Shown: positions 48,785 to 58,400, counted from the stretch's first letter. The stretch is DNA of 64,000 bases from Opisthocomus hoazin (GCF_030867145.1 NC_134431.1:9253089-9317088), one strand, 5' to 3'. Notes: a model not told the origin generated them from the sequence alone. Made by a program: numbers and translations.

Positions 48785-49213
48785 TGTCTTGGTTTTGGCT
48801 GCCGCCAGCAACAAAAGCGCCACACGGCCACCCCTCACCCCGCTGGCGTGCGGAGGAGAATGAAAAGAAACAGGCAGAAACCAATGGGTCGGGATAAGGG
48901 CAGTTTAACAGAACAGCAGAGGGAACAGGAACAACAACGATACAGATAAGGAGAAAACACGACAAAAACAGATCCGCTCTCTCGGACTGCACCGGCGCCG
49001 CACGCTCCCGAGCCGCAAGAGAGTTCCCGCCGCGCCGCACCCCTCCCCCCCCCCTCCCCCCCCCCCCCCCCCCCCCCCCAGAACCCAGCGTGACGTCCCA
49101 TGGTATGGAATACCCAGCTCTGTTTGGCCAGGTGGGGTCAGCCCCCACCCCCTGGTTGTGCCCCTTCCTGGAGTCCGGTGAAAATTAACCCTGTCCTGGC
49201 CAAACCCAGGACA
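48785..49213 (-). repeat. 3' LTR of the provirus
   Basis: 429 bp. On the plus strand it begins TGTCTTGG and ends GGACA, so on the provirus strand it is TGTCC...AAGACA with canonical TG/CA ends. It contains a long C tract (49040-49079; G-rich on the provirus strand) that is longer and purer than in the 5' LTR. It lacks a 4-bp segment present in the other LTR. No AATAAA was found. Confidence 0.95.
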
Positions 49214-49230
49214 TTATCCACCCCTTATTC
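49214..49230 (-). other. Putative polypurine tract
   Basis: Directly before the 3' LTR the provirus strand reads GAATAAGGGGTGGATAA, a purine-rich run in the position expected of the plus-strand primer. It is broken by a few T. Confidence 0.5.
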
Positions 49231-49705
49231 CATACCATCTACGTCATGCCCAGGTCCCCCATTGTCCAGCTGATCACCACCACTTCTCCTGTCTCCAGAT
49301 ATCATTCCCTTAATCTATGGATCATCACTCTAAAGTGTCCATTGAGTTCATTTAATCCATGACTTCAGGCTCCATCTGTCGTAATGGTCTTCCGTGGCAG
49401 GAGAGGTGATGTGTGGTGATTAACGGTCACTTGCTGCATCCGGAGCTCATGGCTGATGTATCTGGTGCGGCCCGTGCCCACAGTCTGCAGGAGATGTTGA
49501 TCCTCATGAAGTTGCTGGATGCCAGTTGTTGAAAACCAGGTCCAGTTCCATCATCGCTGTGCTCTGCTAGGGTTCATCAAAAAAGTCCATCCTTCTTTAA
49601 TCTGGATGATTCTTACTATGCTACTACTGGTACTAAATATAACAATTGTAACAGTGATAACAGACAGTGACAGGGTTATTTAACAATTAACTTTATACAA
49701 TTTAT
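49231..49705 (-). other. Provirus 3' non-coding region; no env
   Basis: About 475 bp between the end of pol and the PPT-like tract. It has no long frame and no surface or transmembrane envelope signature. This matches env-less ERVL proviruses. Confidence 0.75.
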
Positions 49706-50440
49706 TTATGGACTATTCTCGCCCAAAATCAAATCCCCATGAGGTACACATCGGACTTCCCCATCCTTCCGCATTACCCACCAGGTACACCCAGGTCCTT
49801 GAGCAAAAGCAATCCCGCGGACGGGCTTGCCTTTGCCGGAGGCAGGATTAACCCAAACCGTCTTCCCTAACGTGTTCCGCATGTGCACTACGGGGACTTT
49901 ATCTCCTTCTACGGGGCGCTGAGGTTTTGACTGGGCAGGACCAGGCTGGTTGGTGGATCCCCTGGTGTTAACCAACCAGGTGGCCTTTGCTAAATGGGTA
50001 TCCCAATTTTTGAAAGTCCCACCCCCCATTGCCCTCAAAGTGGTTTTTAGCAGCCCATTGTAACGTTCGATCTTTCCAGAGGCTGGTGCATGGTAGGGGA
50101 TGTGATACACGCACTCAATACCGTGTTCTTTGGCCCAGGTGTCTATGAGGCTGTTGCGAAAGTGAGTCCCGTTGTCCGACTCGATTCTCTCGGGAGTGCC
50201 ATGTCGCCACAGGACTTGTTCTTCCAGGCCCAGGATGGTATTCCGGGCGGTGGCATGGGGCACAGGGTAGGTTTCCAGCCATCCGGTGGTGGCCTCCACC
50301 ATTGTGAGCACATAGCGCTTGCCTTGGCGGGTTTGTGGCAGTGTGATATAGTCAATCTGCCAAGCCTCCCCATATTTATATTTTAGCCATCGTCCTCCAG
50401 ACCACTGAGGCTTTACCCGCTTGGCTTGCTTGATTGCAGC
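49706..50440 (-). pseudogene. pol: Provirus integrase catalytic and C-terminal part
   Basis: An open stretch from the codon after the TGA at 50441 to the stop at 49706. It shows the retroviral integrase core: first Asp in WQIDYI, second Asp in ESDNGTHF, Glu in GKIERYNG, with 35 residues between the last two, so the D,D-35-E triad is intact. The C-terminal end carries a Trp-rich segment (GPGCTWWVMRKDGEVRCVP). It belongs to the same frame as gag and RT but is cut from its zinc-binding N-terminus by the TGA. Unlikely to make active integrase unless the stop is read through. Confidence 0.9.
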
Positions 50441-51190
50441 TCATGTTTCACATTCATGGATAACCTGTGCGATGGTGTCCATGGTCAAGTCCACCCCTCG
50501 GTCACGAGCCCATCGGTATGTCGCGTCTCTTCCTTGGTGGCCCAAGGTGTCATGGGCCCACCGAGCTATAAACAGTTCACCCTTATGTTGCCAGTCCAGA
50601 TCCACCTGAGCCACTTCAATCTTAGCAGCCTGATCTACCTGGTGGTTGTTTTGATGTTCTTCAGTGGCCCGACTCTTACGGACGTGGGCGTCCACGTGAC
50701 GGACTTTTACAACCAACTGCTCCAGCCGGGCAGCAATATCTTGCCACAATGGGGCAGCCCAGATGGGTTTGCCTCTGCGCTGCCAGTTGTTCTTCTTCCA
50801 TTGCTGCAGCCACCCCCACAAGGCACTGGCCACCATCCAAGAGTCGGTGTAAATATAGAGCACTGGCCACTTCTCTCGACTGGCAATGTCTAAAGCCAGC
50901 TGGATGGCTTTCACCTCGGCAAACTGGCTGGACTCACCTTCTCCCTCGGCCGTTTCCGCGACTTGTCGTGTAGGGCTCCACACAGCAGCCTTCCACCTCC
51001 GCTGCTTCCCCACAATGCGACAGGACCCATCCATGAACAGGGCATACTGTTTCTCATCTTCTGGCAGCTGGTTATACAGTGGGGCCTCTTCAGCACATGT
51101 CACCTCCTCCTCTGGCGATGCTCCAAAATCTTTGCCTTCTGGCCAGTCCATGATTACCTCCAGAATTCCTGGGCGACTGGGGTTTCCCAT
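50441..51190 (-). pseudogene. pol: Provirus RNase H and integrase N-terminal zinc domain
   Basis: A 249-codon open stretch between two in-frame TGA stops. The RNase H motifs are in order: YALFMDGSCR (Asp), QFAEVKAIQLAL (Glu), LYIYTDSWMVA (Asp) and RHVDAHV (His/Asp), so the catalytic set looks complete. It is followed by the integrase HHCC domain: HDTLGHQGRD supplies both His, and HECET* has one Cys, with the TGA stop exactly where the second Cys is expected. No start codon of its own is needed, as it would come from a Gag-Pro-Pol polyprotein. Confidence 0.9.
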
Positions 51191-52696
51191 TCAGGCGCGC
51201 TGGGTGACCAGCGCGACCCACTTACTCCACGTAGCATTGGTGGCATGATGCGTAGAGGGGACCCTCTCTTTGAACATCCAGCCCAGGACCAGCAATCGTG
51301 GAGATAGGAGGAGCTGTGCTTCAGTGCCCACCACTTCTGAAGCAGCTCGAACGCCTTCATATGCTGCCAGAATCTCTTTTTCAGTGGGAGTATAGCGGGC
51401 CTCGGATCCTTTGTATCCCTGGCTCCAGAACCCCAGGGGTCGACCTCGAGTCTCCCCTGGTGCTTTCTGCCAGAGACTCCAGGTTGGGCCATTCTCCCCG
51501 GCTGCGGTGTAGAGCACGTTTTTAACATCTTGCCCTGACCTGACTGGACCAAGGGCTACGGCATGAACTATCTCCTGTTTAATTTGTTCAAATGCCTGTC
51601 TTTGCTCAGGGCCCCATTCAAAATCATTCTTCTTCCGGGTCACGTGGTACATAGGACTTACAATCTGGCTGTAATTTGGGATGTGCATCCTCCAAAAACC
51701 CACAACACCCAGGAAGGCCTGTGCTTCCTTTTTGCTGGTTGGTGGAGACATAGCTGCTATTTTGTTGATGACATCCATTGGGATTTGACGGCACCCATCC
51801 TGCCATTTTATTCCCAAAAACTGGATCTCTTGAGCAGGTCCCTTGACTTTACTCCGCTTAATGGCAAAACCGGCTTTCAGAAGGATCTGAACTATTTTCT
51901 CCCCTTTCTCAAAAACTTCTTCCGCTGTGTCACCCCATATAATGATGTCGTCGATGTACTGCAGATGTTCTGGAGCTTCACCTTTTTCCAGTGCAGTCTG
52001 GATTAGTCCATGGCAAATGGTGGGACTGTGTTTCCACCCCTGGGGCAGTCGATTCCAGGTGTACTGGATGCCTCTCCAGGTGAAAGCAAACTGTGGCCTG
52101 CACTCTGCTGCCAAAGGGATGGAGAACAATGCGTTAGCGATGTCAATTGTAGCGTACCACTTGGCTGCCTTTGACTCCAGCTGATATTGAAGTTCTAGCA
52201 TGTCTGGCACGGCTGCCTTTGACTCCAGCTGATATTGAAGTTCTAGCATGTCTGGCACGGCAGCACTCAGCGGTGGTGTGACTTCATTCAGGCCACGGTA
52301 GTCTATTGTCAGTCTCCACTCTCCAGTAGATTTTCTCACTGGCCATATGGGACTATTAAAGGGTGAGCGAGTTTTGCTGATCACTACTTGACTCTCCAGT
52401 TGACGGATCAGCTGATGAATGGGGAGAAGGGAGTCTCGGTTGGTACGATACTGTTGCCGGTGCACCGTTGTGGTTGCGATTGGCACCTGTTGTTCTTCAA
52501 CCCTCAGCAACCCCACAACGGAAGGATCCTCCAAGAGACCAGGCAAAATGGACAGCTGTTTAATTTCTTCCGTCTCCACAGCAGCTATGCCAAAAGCCCA
52601 CCGATACCCCTTTGGGTCCTTGAAATACCCTCTCCTAAGATAGTCTATACTAAGGACGCACGGAGCCTCAGGGCCAGTTACAATGGGGTGCTTCTG
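51191..52696 (-). pseudogene. pol: Provirus reverse transcriptase
   Basis: Open from after the TAG at 52697 to the TGA at 51191. RT motifs seen: SPFNSPIWPVRK, WRLTIDYRGLNEV, YATIDIANALFSIPL (first catalytic Asp), LPQGWKHSPTICH and YIDDII (catalytic Asp pair), then the thumb/connection FLGIKWQ and the pre-RNase H region FWSQGYKGSEARYTPTEKEI. A perfect 48-bp tandem duplication (52165-52260) adds 16 residues just before the first catalytic Asp motif. The closing TGA follows a C, so a CGA to TGA CpG transition is a likely origin. Wording of the motifs points to ERVL rather than gamma- or alpharetroviruses. Confidence 0.93.
52165..52260. repeat. 48-bp perfect tandem duplication inside RT
   Basis: Bases 52165-52212 are repeated without change at 52213-52260. 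Being 48 bp long, it keeps the reading frame and duplicates the residues AVPDMLELQYQLESKA. Confidence 0.97.
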
Positions 52697-52939
52697 CTAG
52701 TCCTGCCCAGTGAGGCTTACTTCAGCCTCCAGTACACTCAGGTCTTGGGACCCCCCTGTCACTCCCGAAATGCAAATGGACTCTGACCCTTTGAACTCTG
52801 ATGGCATTAAAGTACACTGTGCACCAGTGCCCACTAGAGCTTCATACTCTTGTGGATCTGACGTGCCAGGCCACCGAATCCACACCGTCCAATAAACACG
52901 GTTGTCCCTTTCCTCCACCTGGCTGGAGGCAGGGCCCCT
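52697..52939 (-). pseudogene. pro: Provirus protease (catalytic Asp replaced)
   Basis: Follows the gag TAG in the same frame and ends at TAG 52697. The retropepsin active-site region reads ALVGTGAQCTLMP, where families have D-T/S-G-A; the codon is GGC, so the catalytic Asp is missing. A flap-like ISGVTGGSQ follows. Of the usual start codons it has only an in-frame GTG, consistent with expression as a Gag fusion by readthrough. With the Asp lost, the product should be inactive as a protease. Confidence 0.85.
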
Positions 52940-52942
52940 CTA
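52912..52942 (-). promoter_or_regulatory. Gag amber stop with downstream hairpin (possible readthrough signal)
   Basis: On the provirus strand the gag TAG (52940-52942) is followed by 10 bases, then CCTCCA, a 6-base loop GCCAGG, and TGGAGG, a perfect 6-bp stem. Pro continues in the same frame. The layout resembles the stop-plus-structure readthrough sites of gammaretroviruses. Function is inferred. Confidence 0.5.
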
Positions 52943-54928
52943 ATCCTCGTCAGAGAATTTGCTGCTCATCTGCTGTAAGAATGACTTGGAGGTCCCCTCC
53001 AGAGGATTGGAATCAAGATCAAACTGTCTACCTGGTCTGGAGCGCTGGCTGCTGGAAACTGGAGCGGCATTTTTCCTAACAGAATCCCCTTTTGTGATTG
53101 TTTTACCTCGCAACTCACACACTCGTGCTTCTAGACTTGAGGTGGGTTTTCCATCCCACTTCCTCATGTCCTCTCCGTGGCCACGCAGGTAAAACCACAG
53201 GGTGCCCCGTGGTGTGTAGCCTCTGTATTCCCTCTCCTGAGCAGGGAAACGCTTGCCCCTAATAGCTGAGACACTGGCCCGTACAGGTGGGGAGTAGGAC
53301 CTACTCTCTTTGATTTGTCGGACCTCCCGAGCCAGTTTCTCCACAGCTGAGACAAGGGAGGAAGAGAGACTTTCCTCATATTGCCGGAGTCTGACAGCCA
53401 TCTCATCCACTGTTGGTGCGTCTTTACCTTTCCAGTTTACAACTGCCAGTGAGTTGGCATATGAGGAGGGTGCGCTCCGCACAAACTTCCTCCACATGGA
53501 TTGTGAGCACTGGAGTTCATCTGGGTCTGTGGGTACCTGCTCATCGTCTGTGTCACAGTAAACCAGCTCCCGCACAGCTAATTCCCTCAAGTACTGAATA
53601 TCCCTTTCCATATTGGTCCACTTGCTAGGATAGCATACAAAATCGTCACTGAAGGGGTACCCCTCCCTCACGCCTGACAGAAGTCTCCTCCAGAGGCTGA
53701 GGATTTGTTCCTTTTCCCCAATGGCCTTGTCAATGCCCCCATCCCTGGCCAGGGATCCCAGCTGCTTGGCTTCCTTGCCCTCTAATTCCAAACTGCTGGC
53801 CCCGTTATCCCAGCACCGCAGCAGCCAGGTGGCAATGTGCTCGCCTGGGTGGCGGCTGAAGTCTTTCCGCATGTCTCGCAGATCGCCCAGGGACAGGGAC
53901 CGGGTGATGATCTCTGTCTCTATCTCCCGCGATGACCCTGGCTTATCGTCATCCCTCCCGGAGTGATCTGCTCTCTTTGCGTCTTTCTTTAGTTTTACAG
54001 GGGCGACTGCTACTGGCACAGGTTGGTCGTTGGGCTCAGCCGCAATGCCTGCAGCTGGAGCTGGAGCAGCTGCCGTGCCTGCCAGGAAAACCGAGGCAGA
54101 CCCTGCAGCTGTGGCAGCGGCGGTGCCAGTCGGGGGGGCTGTGACTGCCTGTTGGCCTGGAGGGACTGCAGGGCTGGCTAGGGGGTCAGCGCCAGCCGCA
54201 GTGCCTGCCGCTTCATTTCCCCCCCTTTCCCCTTTAAGGCACTGAACAGTGTTGAACAGGGCTCGGTAGGCGTGGGCCAGACCCCAGCACGTTGTGGTGA
54301 TCTGTGTCTCTCTGGAGTTCCCAGGGTGGCAGCACACTTTTTGCAGATACTTTACTAGTTTGTCCGGATCCTGTACTTCCTCAGGGGTGAGTTTAAAAAA
54401 CACCGGAGGTGCCCGCTGCCCTTGGTACTTGCCCATGCTGTGCCACACACCCAGCCACTCACAGCTATCCAGCCCCGGGGCAGGTCTCTGCATGATGTTC
54501 TTAACTACTTGCTTAACCCTAAACAAGACCCAAAACCCATTCAGGAGGCAGAACAAAAGGAGAGTGCTGGCCTGAGCATCCCATGGGTACTCGAAATTCT
54601 CAAAAGCCGTTAGGACCAGCCTGAGGGAGAGAGGGGGGGCGAAAGAATGGGGGAAGGTGTCCCCTTCGGTTTTCCCCACAAACTGGGTTTGATTATTCAC
54701 AAATTCTAAGACATAGGATCCGAGGTACGGAAATGACCGGAGTGCAGCATGCAAATACAAGCCTAATTTCATGAACATTGACGTTATCATGTCATAAGTC
54801 GACATCATACAGTATAGCAAAATCATCACCCTGATCCTTTTCCCCGAGGTAATGAACAGCACCACAGGGAAAACATAGTGCAAGTACGGATTCAAAAACC
54901 ACAGCCATCTGATCACAGACAGAAACAT
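52940..54928 (-). CDS. gag: Provirus Gag polyprotein, open (662 aa)
   Basis: Complete open frame from ATG at 54928, about 130 bases after the 5' LTR, to TAG at 52940. The first 140 residues are hydrophobic in three places (about 16-28, 34-42 and 116-138). Residue 2 is Phe, so there is no N-myristoylation glycine. Residues 239-312 are an Ala/Pro/Gly-rich linker. From about 340 to 560 lies a capsid-like region (IATWLLRCWDNGAS, SLWRRLLSGVREGYPF, VPTDPDELQCSQSMWRKFV) of the ERVL/avian ERV type. The C-terminal part is Arg/Ser-rich and I see no CCHC zinc knuckle. This is the only proviral gene without an internal stop. Confidence 0.88.
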   Translation of the reverse strand: MFLSVIRWLWFLNPYLHYVFPVVLFITSGKRIRVMILLYCMMSTYDMITSMFMKLGLYLHAALRSFPYLGSYVLEFVNNQTQFVGKTEGDTFPHSFAPPLSLRLVLTAFENFEYPWDAQASTLLLFCLLNGFWVLFRVKQVVKNIMQRPAPGLDSCEWLGVWHSMGKYQGQRAPPVFFKLTPEEVQDPDKLVKYLQKVCCHPGNSRETQITTTCWGLAHAYRALFNTVQCLKGERGGNEAAGTAAGADPLASPAVPPGQQAVTAPPTGTAAATAAGSASVFLAGTAAAPAPAAGIAAEPNDQPVPVAVAPVKLKKDAKRADHSGRDDDKPGSSREIETEIITRSLSLGDLRDMRKDFSRHPGEHIATWLLRCWDNGASSLELEGKEAKQLGSLARDGGIDKAIGEKEQILSLWRRLLSGVREGYPFSDDFVCYPSKWTNMERDIQYLRELAVRELVYCDTDDEQVPTDPDELQCSQSMWRKFVRSAPSSYANSLAVVNWKGKDAPTVDEMAVRLRQYEESLSSSLVSAVEKLAREVRQIKESRSYSPPVRASVSAIRGKRFPAQEREYRGYTPRGTLWFYLRGHGEDMRKWDGKPTSSLEARVCELRGKTITKGDSVRKNAAPVSSSQRSRPGRQFDLDSNPLEGTSKSFLQQMSSKFSDED

Positions 54929-55034
54929 TTTTACCGGCGACTATTTAGCTAACACAGAAAAATGCGTATAACAAATTTAACAAAATCTAAGAAAGCAGTT
55001 TTAACACCCGCTGCTCAGCCCTGCCGTTATCCCT
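54929..55034 (-). other. Provirus 5' leader between PBS and gag
   Basis: About 106 bases between the primer binding site and the gag ATG. No splice donor was assigned and no frame is present. It would hold the packaging signal. Confidence 0.6.
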
Positions 55035-55052
55035 GCCCCATGTTGGGCGCCA
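55035..55052 (-). other. Primer binding site, Lys-tRNA type
   Basis: The provirus strand reads TGGCGCCCAACATGGGGC, 6 bases after the 5' LTR. This fits the PBS class complementary to tRNA-Lys(1,2), apparently with one difference (A where G is usual). It fixes the provirus orientation. Confidence 0.85.
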
Positions 55053-55058
55053 AATTAA

Positions 55059-55484
55059 TGTCTTGGTTTCGGTTGCCGCCAGCAACAAAAGCGCCACGCG
55101 GCCGCCCCTCCCCCCGCTGGCGTGCGGAGGAGAATGAAAAGAAACAGGCAGAAACCGGTGGGTCGGGATAAGGGCAGTTTAACAGAACAGCAAACAGAGG
55201 GAACAGGAACAACAACGATACAGATAAGGAGAAAACACGACAAAAACAGATCCGCTCTCTCGGACCGCACCGGCGCCGCACGCTCCCGAGCCTCGAGAGA
55301 GTTCCCGTCGCGCCGCCCCCCCACCCCCACCCCCCCCACCACCCCCCCCCGGAACCCAGCGTGACGTCCCATGGTATGGAATACCCAGCTCTGTTTGGCC
55401 AGGTGGGGTCAGCCCCCACCCCCTGGCTATGCCGCTTCCTGGAGTCCGGTGAAAATTAACCCTGTCCTGGCCAAACCCAGGACA
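55059..55484 (-). repeat. 5' LTR of the provirus
   Basis: 426 bp, about 96% like the other LTR outside the C tract. It keeps several CpGs that are changed to TpG/CpA in the 3' LTR. It includes GGGACGTCACG, with an ACGTCA half CRE (CREB/ATF) motif, on the provirus strand, and a G-rich tract (around 55313-55350). The retroviral promoter would fire leftward. Confidence 0.95.
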
Positions 55485-55489
55485 CCTTG
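55485..55489. repeat. Provirus target site duplication, right
   Basis: CCTTG directly after the LTR end, matching 48780-48784. Confidence 0.85.
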
Positions 55490-58400
55490 GAAAGAACAGC
55501 CCACCTAATACCAACAAACAGAGGCTTTTGGCATAAATATGAAAAATTTAAGCATTTAGACATCAAAACCATCTTCATGTTATGCTACAATAGTAAGAGA
55601 ACATTTTACAGAATTAATAAATAAAAATGTTTAATTTACAGCTTTTACTGAAACATCAATAATGGCATTTTTCTTGTGATCTGAAAGCTTATTCCAACAC
55701 TACCTCTCTTTAACTGTACAGTCAATGCAGTACTAGAAAATAAACCAGAAAAATAATTTTGTATTAAAACTATAATCTGGCTCTTCTAAATAATAATTCT
55801 CCAAACCGGTGATTCTAGTTCCAAGTCATTGCCCTGCTTCCCTTTTTTCTAGAAAACCTTTTATGTCATGACAAAAAACCCCACCATATTTGATTTTCTA
55901 AATATAGTCTTACAAACTAGTTTGCAATCACTTCACCATCTAATAGACACCCTTCCAAACAAAGAAGTGACACTAGACTGCAACCAGATTTTCACCCTGA
56001 AAGGAGGAACCACTCTCAGAATGAAACAAAAGGTTTCATAAATCCATAAAGATGTAGGAGCTTGTATTCAACGTATGATCTCTATGAATGCACTACTGCT
56101 TTAACGTATGCAGCAGTTGTTCCACCTGCTCTGTAAGTAGAATATTTGCTTAATAGATTCTAAATAAAAACTGCAGTCACCACAGAAACTGCACATCGTT
56201 ACATAACAACCAGTAATTGATTACCAGATGCAGACATTGAAATGGATTTCTACTTTTGTTTTTCACAGGACAGCAAGATATCTTTTCATTCTTATGTGCT
56301 ACCTAAAATCTAGTATCTATTCCATTCCTGCCTTTCTTAAGGCTCTACAATTATAATTCAATTACTTATTGTAGTAAAATTACTTCAAGTGTTGTTTAAT
56401 TGTAAAAGGTTTTTTGATACATGATTCCCTTTGAGAATTTTAATTATAGGGTAGAGGCACAAATCCATGCTTACTTCACTTCCCCTGTCCCAATTATATG
56501 ACCTACTCTACGTTCTTAACACAGGGGGGGCGTTTCTTTTAAATACATATTTTGTTGCTACAGGATCTTATTTTGCTTGTCATTAAATGCCAGTTGTTTA
56601 ATCTGTTGTATTGAAGTTTTGCTTTTAGGTAAAGAATAAGTGAAAATATCTGATATATGTACCTTGCATTTTGTTTTACATTATACCTGTCATTATCCTT
56701 CTCAAATTAAGGTAGAACCCTTTAAGCCTCATAAACTGGAATTCAATTAGCTTTGGGGAGATTCTACACAGGCAAAATGCTTAGCATAAAGAGAGTATTT
56801 TAAAAATGTGTACGCTGCATATCTCAATCTTTTTGTACTTTGCCTTGTAAAACCTGTACCTCAGGAACAGACAGACAGACAAACAGGCTCAAACATCTCA
56901 ATCCCTCACCCTCAAGTACTCCTGGGCCCAGAACAAATCAAGGATGATCATCTTCACTTTGGTCACACCCAGATGATACTTCCTTTACTGCTGCCATATG
57001 ACTGTAGCTGAAGACTGCAGAGAGAAATCACCTATAGATTTTAACCTGTAAGTCAAGCAGAACGGAAAGCAAGAACCTCTGTTACTAAAATTTGCCTACA
57101 AGTTTGCCTGACAGTCTGTCATTCCAATGGCTGTTTGCCCCAGTCTGACTTTTAGAATGCTTTACTGTACACATGTTCCTCTTTTCTGTTTTTCCCAGCT
57201 TATCCTTTCCTAAGTATATCTCTCCTCCCCTATCACAAAGTCTCAAAAGAACACAATAAATGTGTTTTGATGCCATTGCACTGCTTACAGGTATCGTTCT
57301 TCTCCAGGGAATCTATCTTGTCTACTTGATCCTAAATTCTGTTAGGTAGAGTCTCTATATGCTATTCTGTCTTTATACAACGCCCAATAAAATAATGATA
57401 AATAAACTAATAAAAAATCCTAATCTTGGATCGTCTTTTAACACACAAAAGGAAATCATACAGCTAATTTGAATGTATTTGCATTGTGATTTTTAAACTG
57501 GGTTTACTTACCCCATGACAATGTCTGAATCTTTTTTCTTCTCTGAATTTACTCAAATTCTGAATTAGCTCATCTTGTTTAACTGAAGCATAAAATAAAG
57601 GAGCCATTCTCAGCTACTTCCGTGTGGTCAAGCAGATCTCTGGTTAATCTCTACAACTCTGCAATATACATTAATTTCATTTTGTTTTCCATATAGAAGA
57701 ATAACAAATCAACAAAACTTAATAGCAGACTAAGTATTAAAACCTGCGTAGTTGATTTCAACCTAAGTGGCTGGTGGGACATAACTTTCTAATTTTCTGT
57801 TTAATTCCTTGACTAAAACCACAAAGTGACAAACCAACAGAAAAGTGGAAATCATTTCATAACCAGAGGCTATGTTTTTTTTGTTTTGTTTACCTTTTTA
57901 CTAGAAAAAGCAACTACGAACATAAGAATAGCTACATTTGCTAAGTTCATTTGTTTAAAGGATAGGACAACAGAAATAATGCAGCGGGCTTTTATGTGAA
58001 ATAGGCCCAAATATAACACAGAAAATGTGGAATTAAAGAGATAAAAAAACTCTTTGGGTCTTTAAACCTGGATCTTAGAGCTTAAATAACATAGACACAG
58101 AATTATAGACCAGGCAGGAAAGCAGGCAACCAGAAAAGTAAGTGGGTTGTCCTTGTGTAGGTCCATTCAGTTATCTCAGTTTCTAGATACTAGATAATCT
58201 AAATTCTGAAGAAATACATGAGAAAATTAAATATTAGTAACAGAAGTGTGGGGTTTCACTGGTCTCTTTTTGTACACCTGTACACTGCTTTAAGAAATAG
58301 AGTTTACTTACTTTCCAAAGGCAGACTTCAGCACACTAGAGATCTATCAAAAAATCTTGTCATACACATAGCAAGTAAAAGGGGACACTTCACTACCTTG

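Larger units (their letters stand above)
48785..55484 (-). mobile_element. ERVL-like endogenous retrovirus, near complete provirus without env
   Basis: A 6.7 kb provirus on the minus strand: 5' LTR (55059-55484), Lys-tRNA-like PBS, gag, pro, pol (RT, RNase H, integrase), short 3' region, PPT-like tract, 3' LTR (48785-49213). It is flanked by CCTTG duplications. The pol reads as the ERVL (class III) group. There is no env and no dUTPase-like segment after integrase. All coding parts share one minus-strand frame, interrupted by TAG at 52940, TAG at 52697, TGA at 51191 and TGA at 50441. The two LTRs differ at about 16 positions outside the C tract plus a 4-bp indel (counted by eye, near 4%), so the insertion is neither ancient nor brand new. 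It is in the same transcriptional sense as ZMYND8. Confidence 0.93.

Noticed and set aside
48756..49148. 130-codon frame with Gly-rich stretch, and its twin at 55027-55419
   Set aside because: These are translations of the two LTRs and their G-rich tracts, not genes.
50426..50893. Long plus-strand frames over the provirus (also 51563-52006, 52388-52786, 53721-53966)
   Set aside because: Shadows of the minus-strand pol and gag frames.
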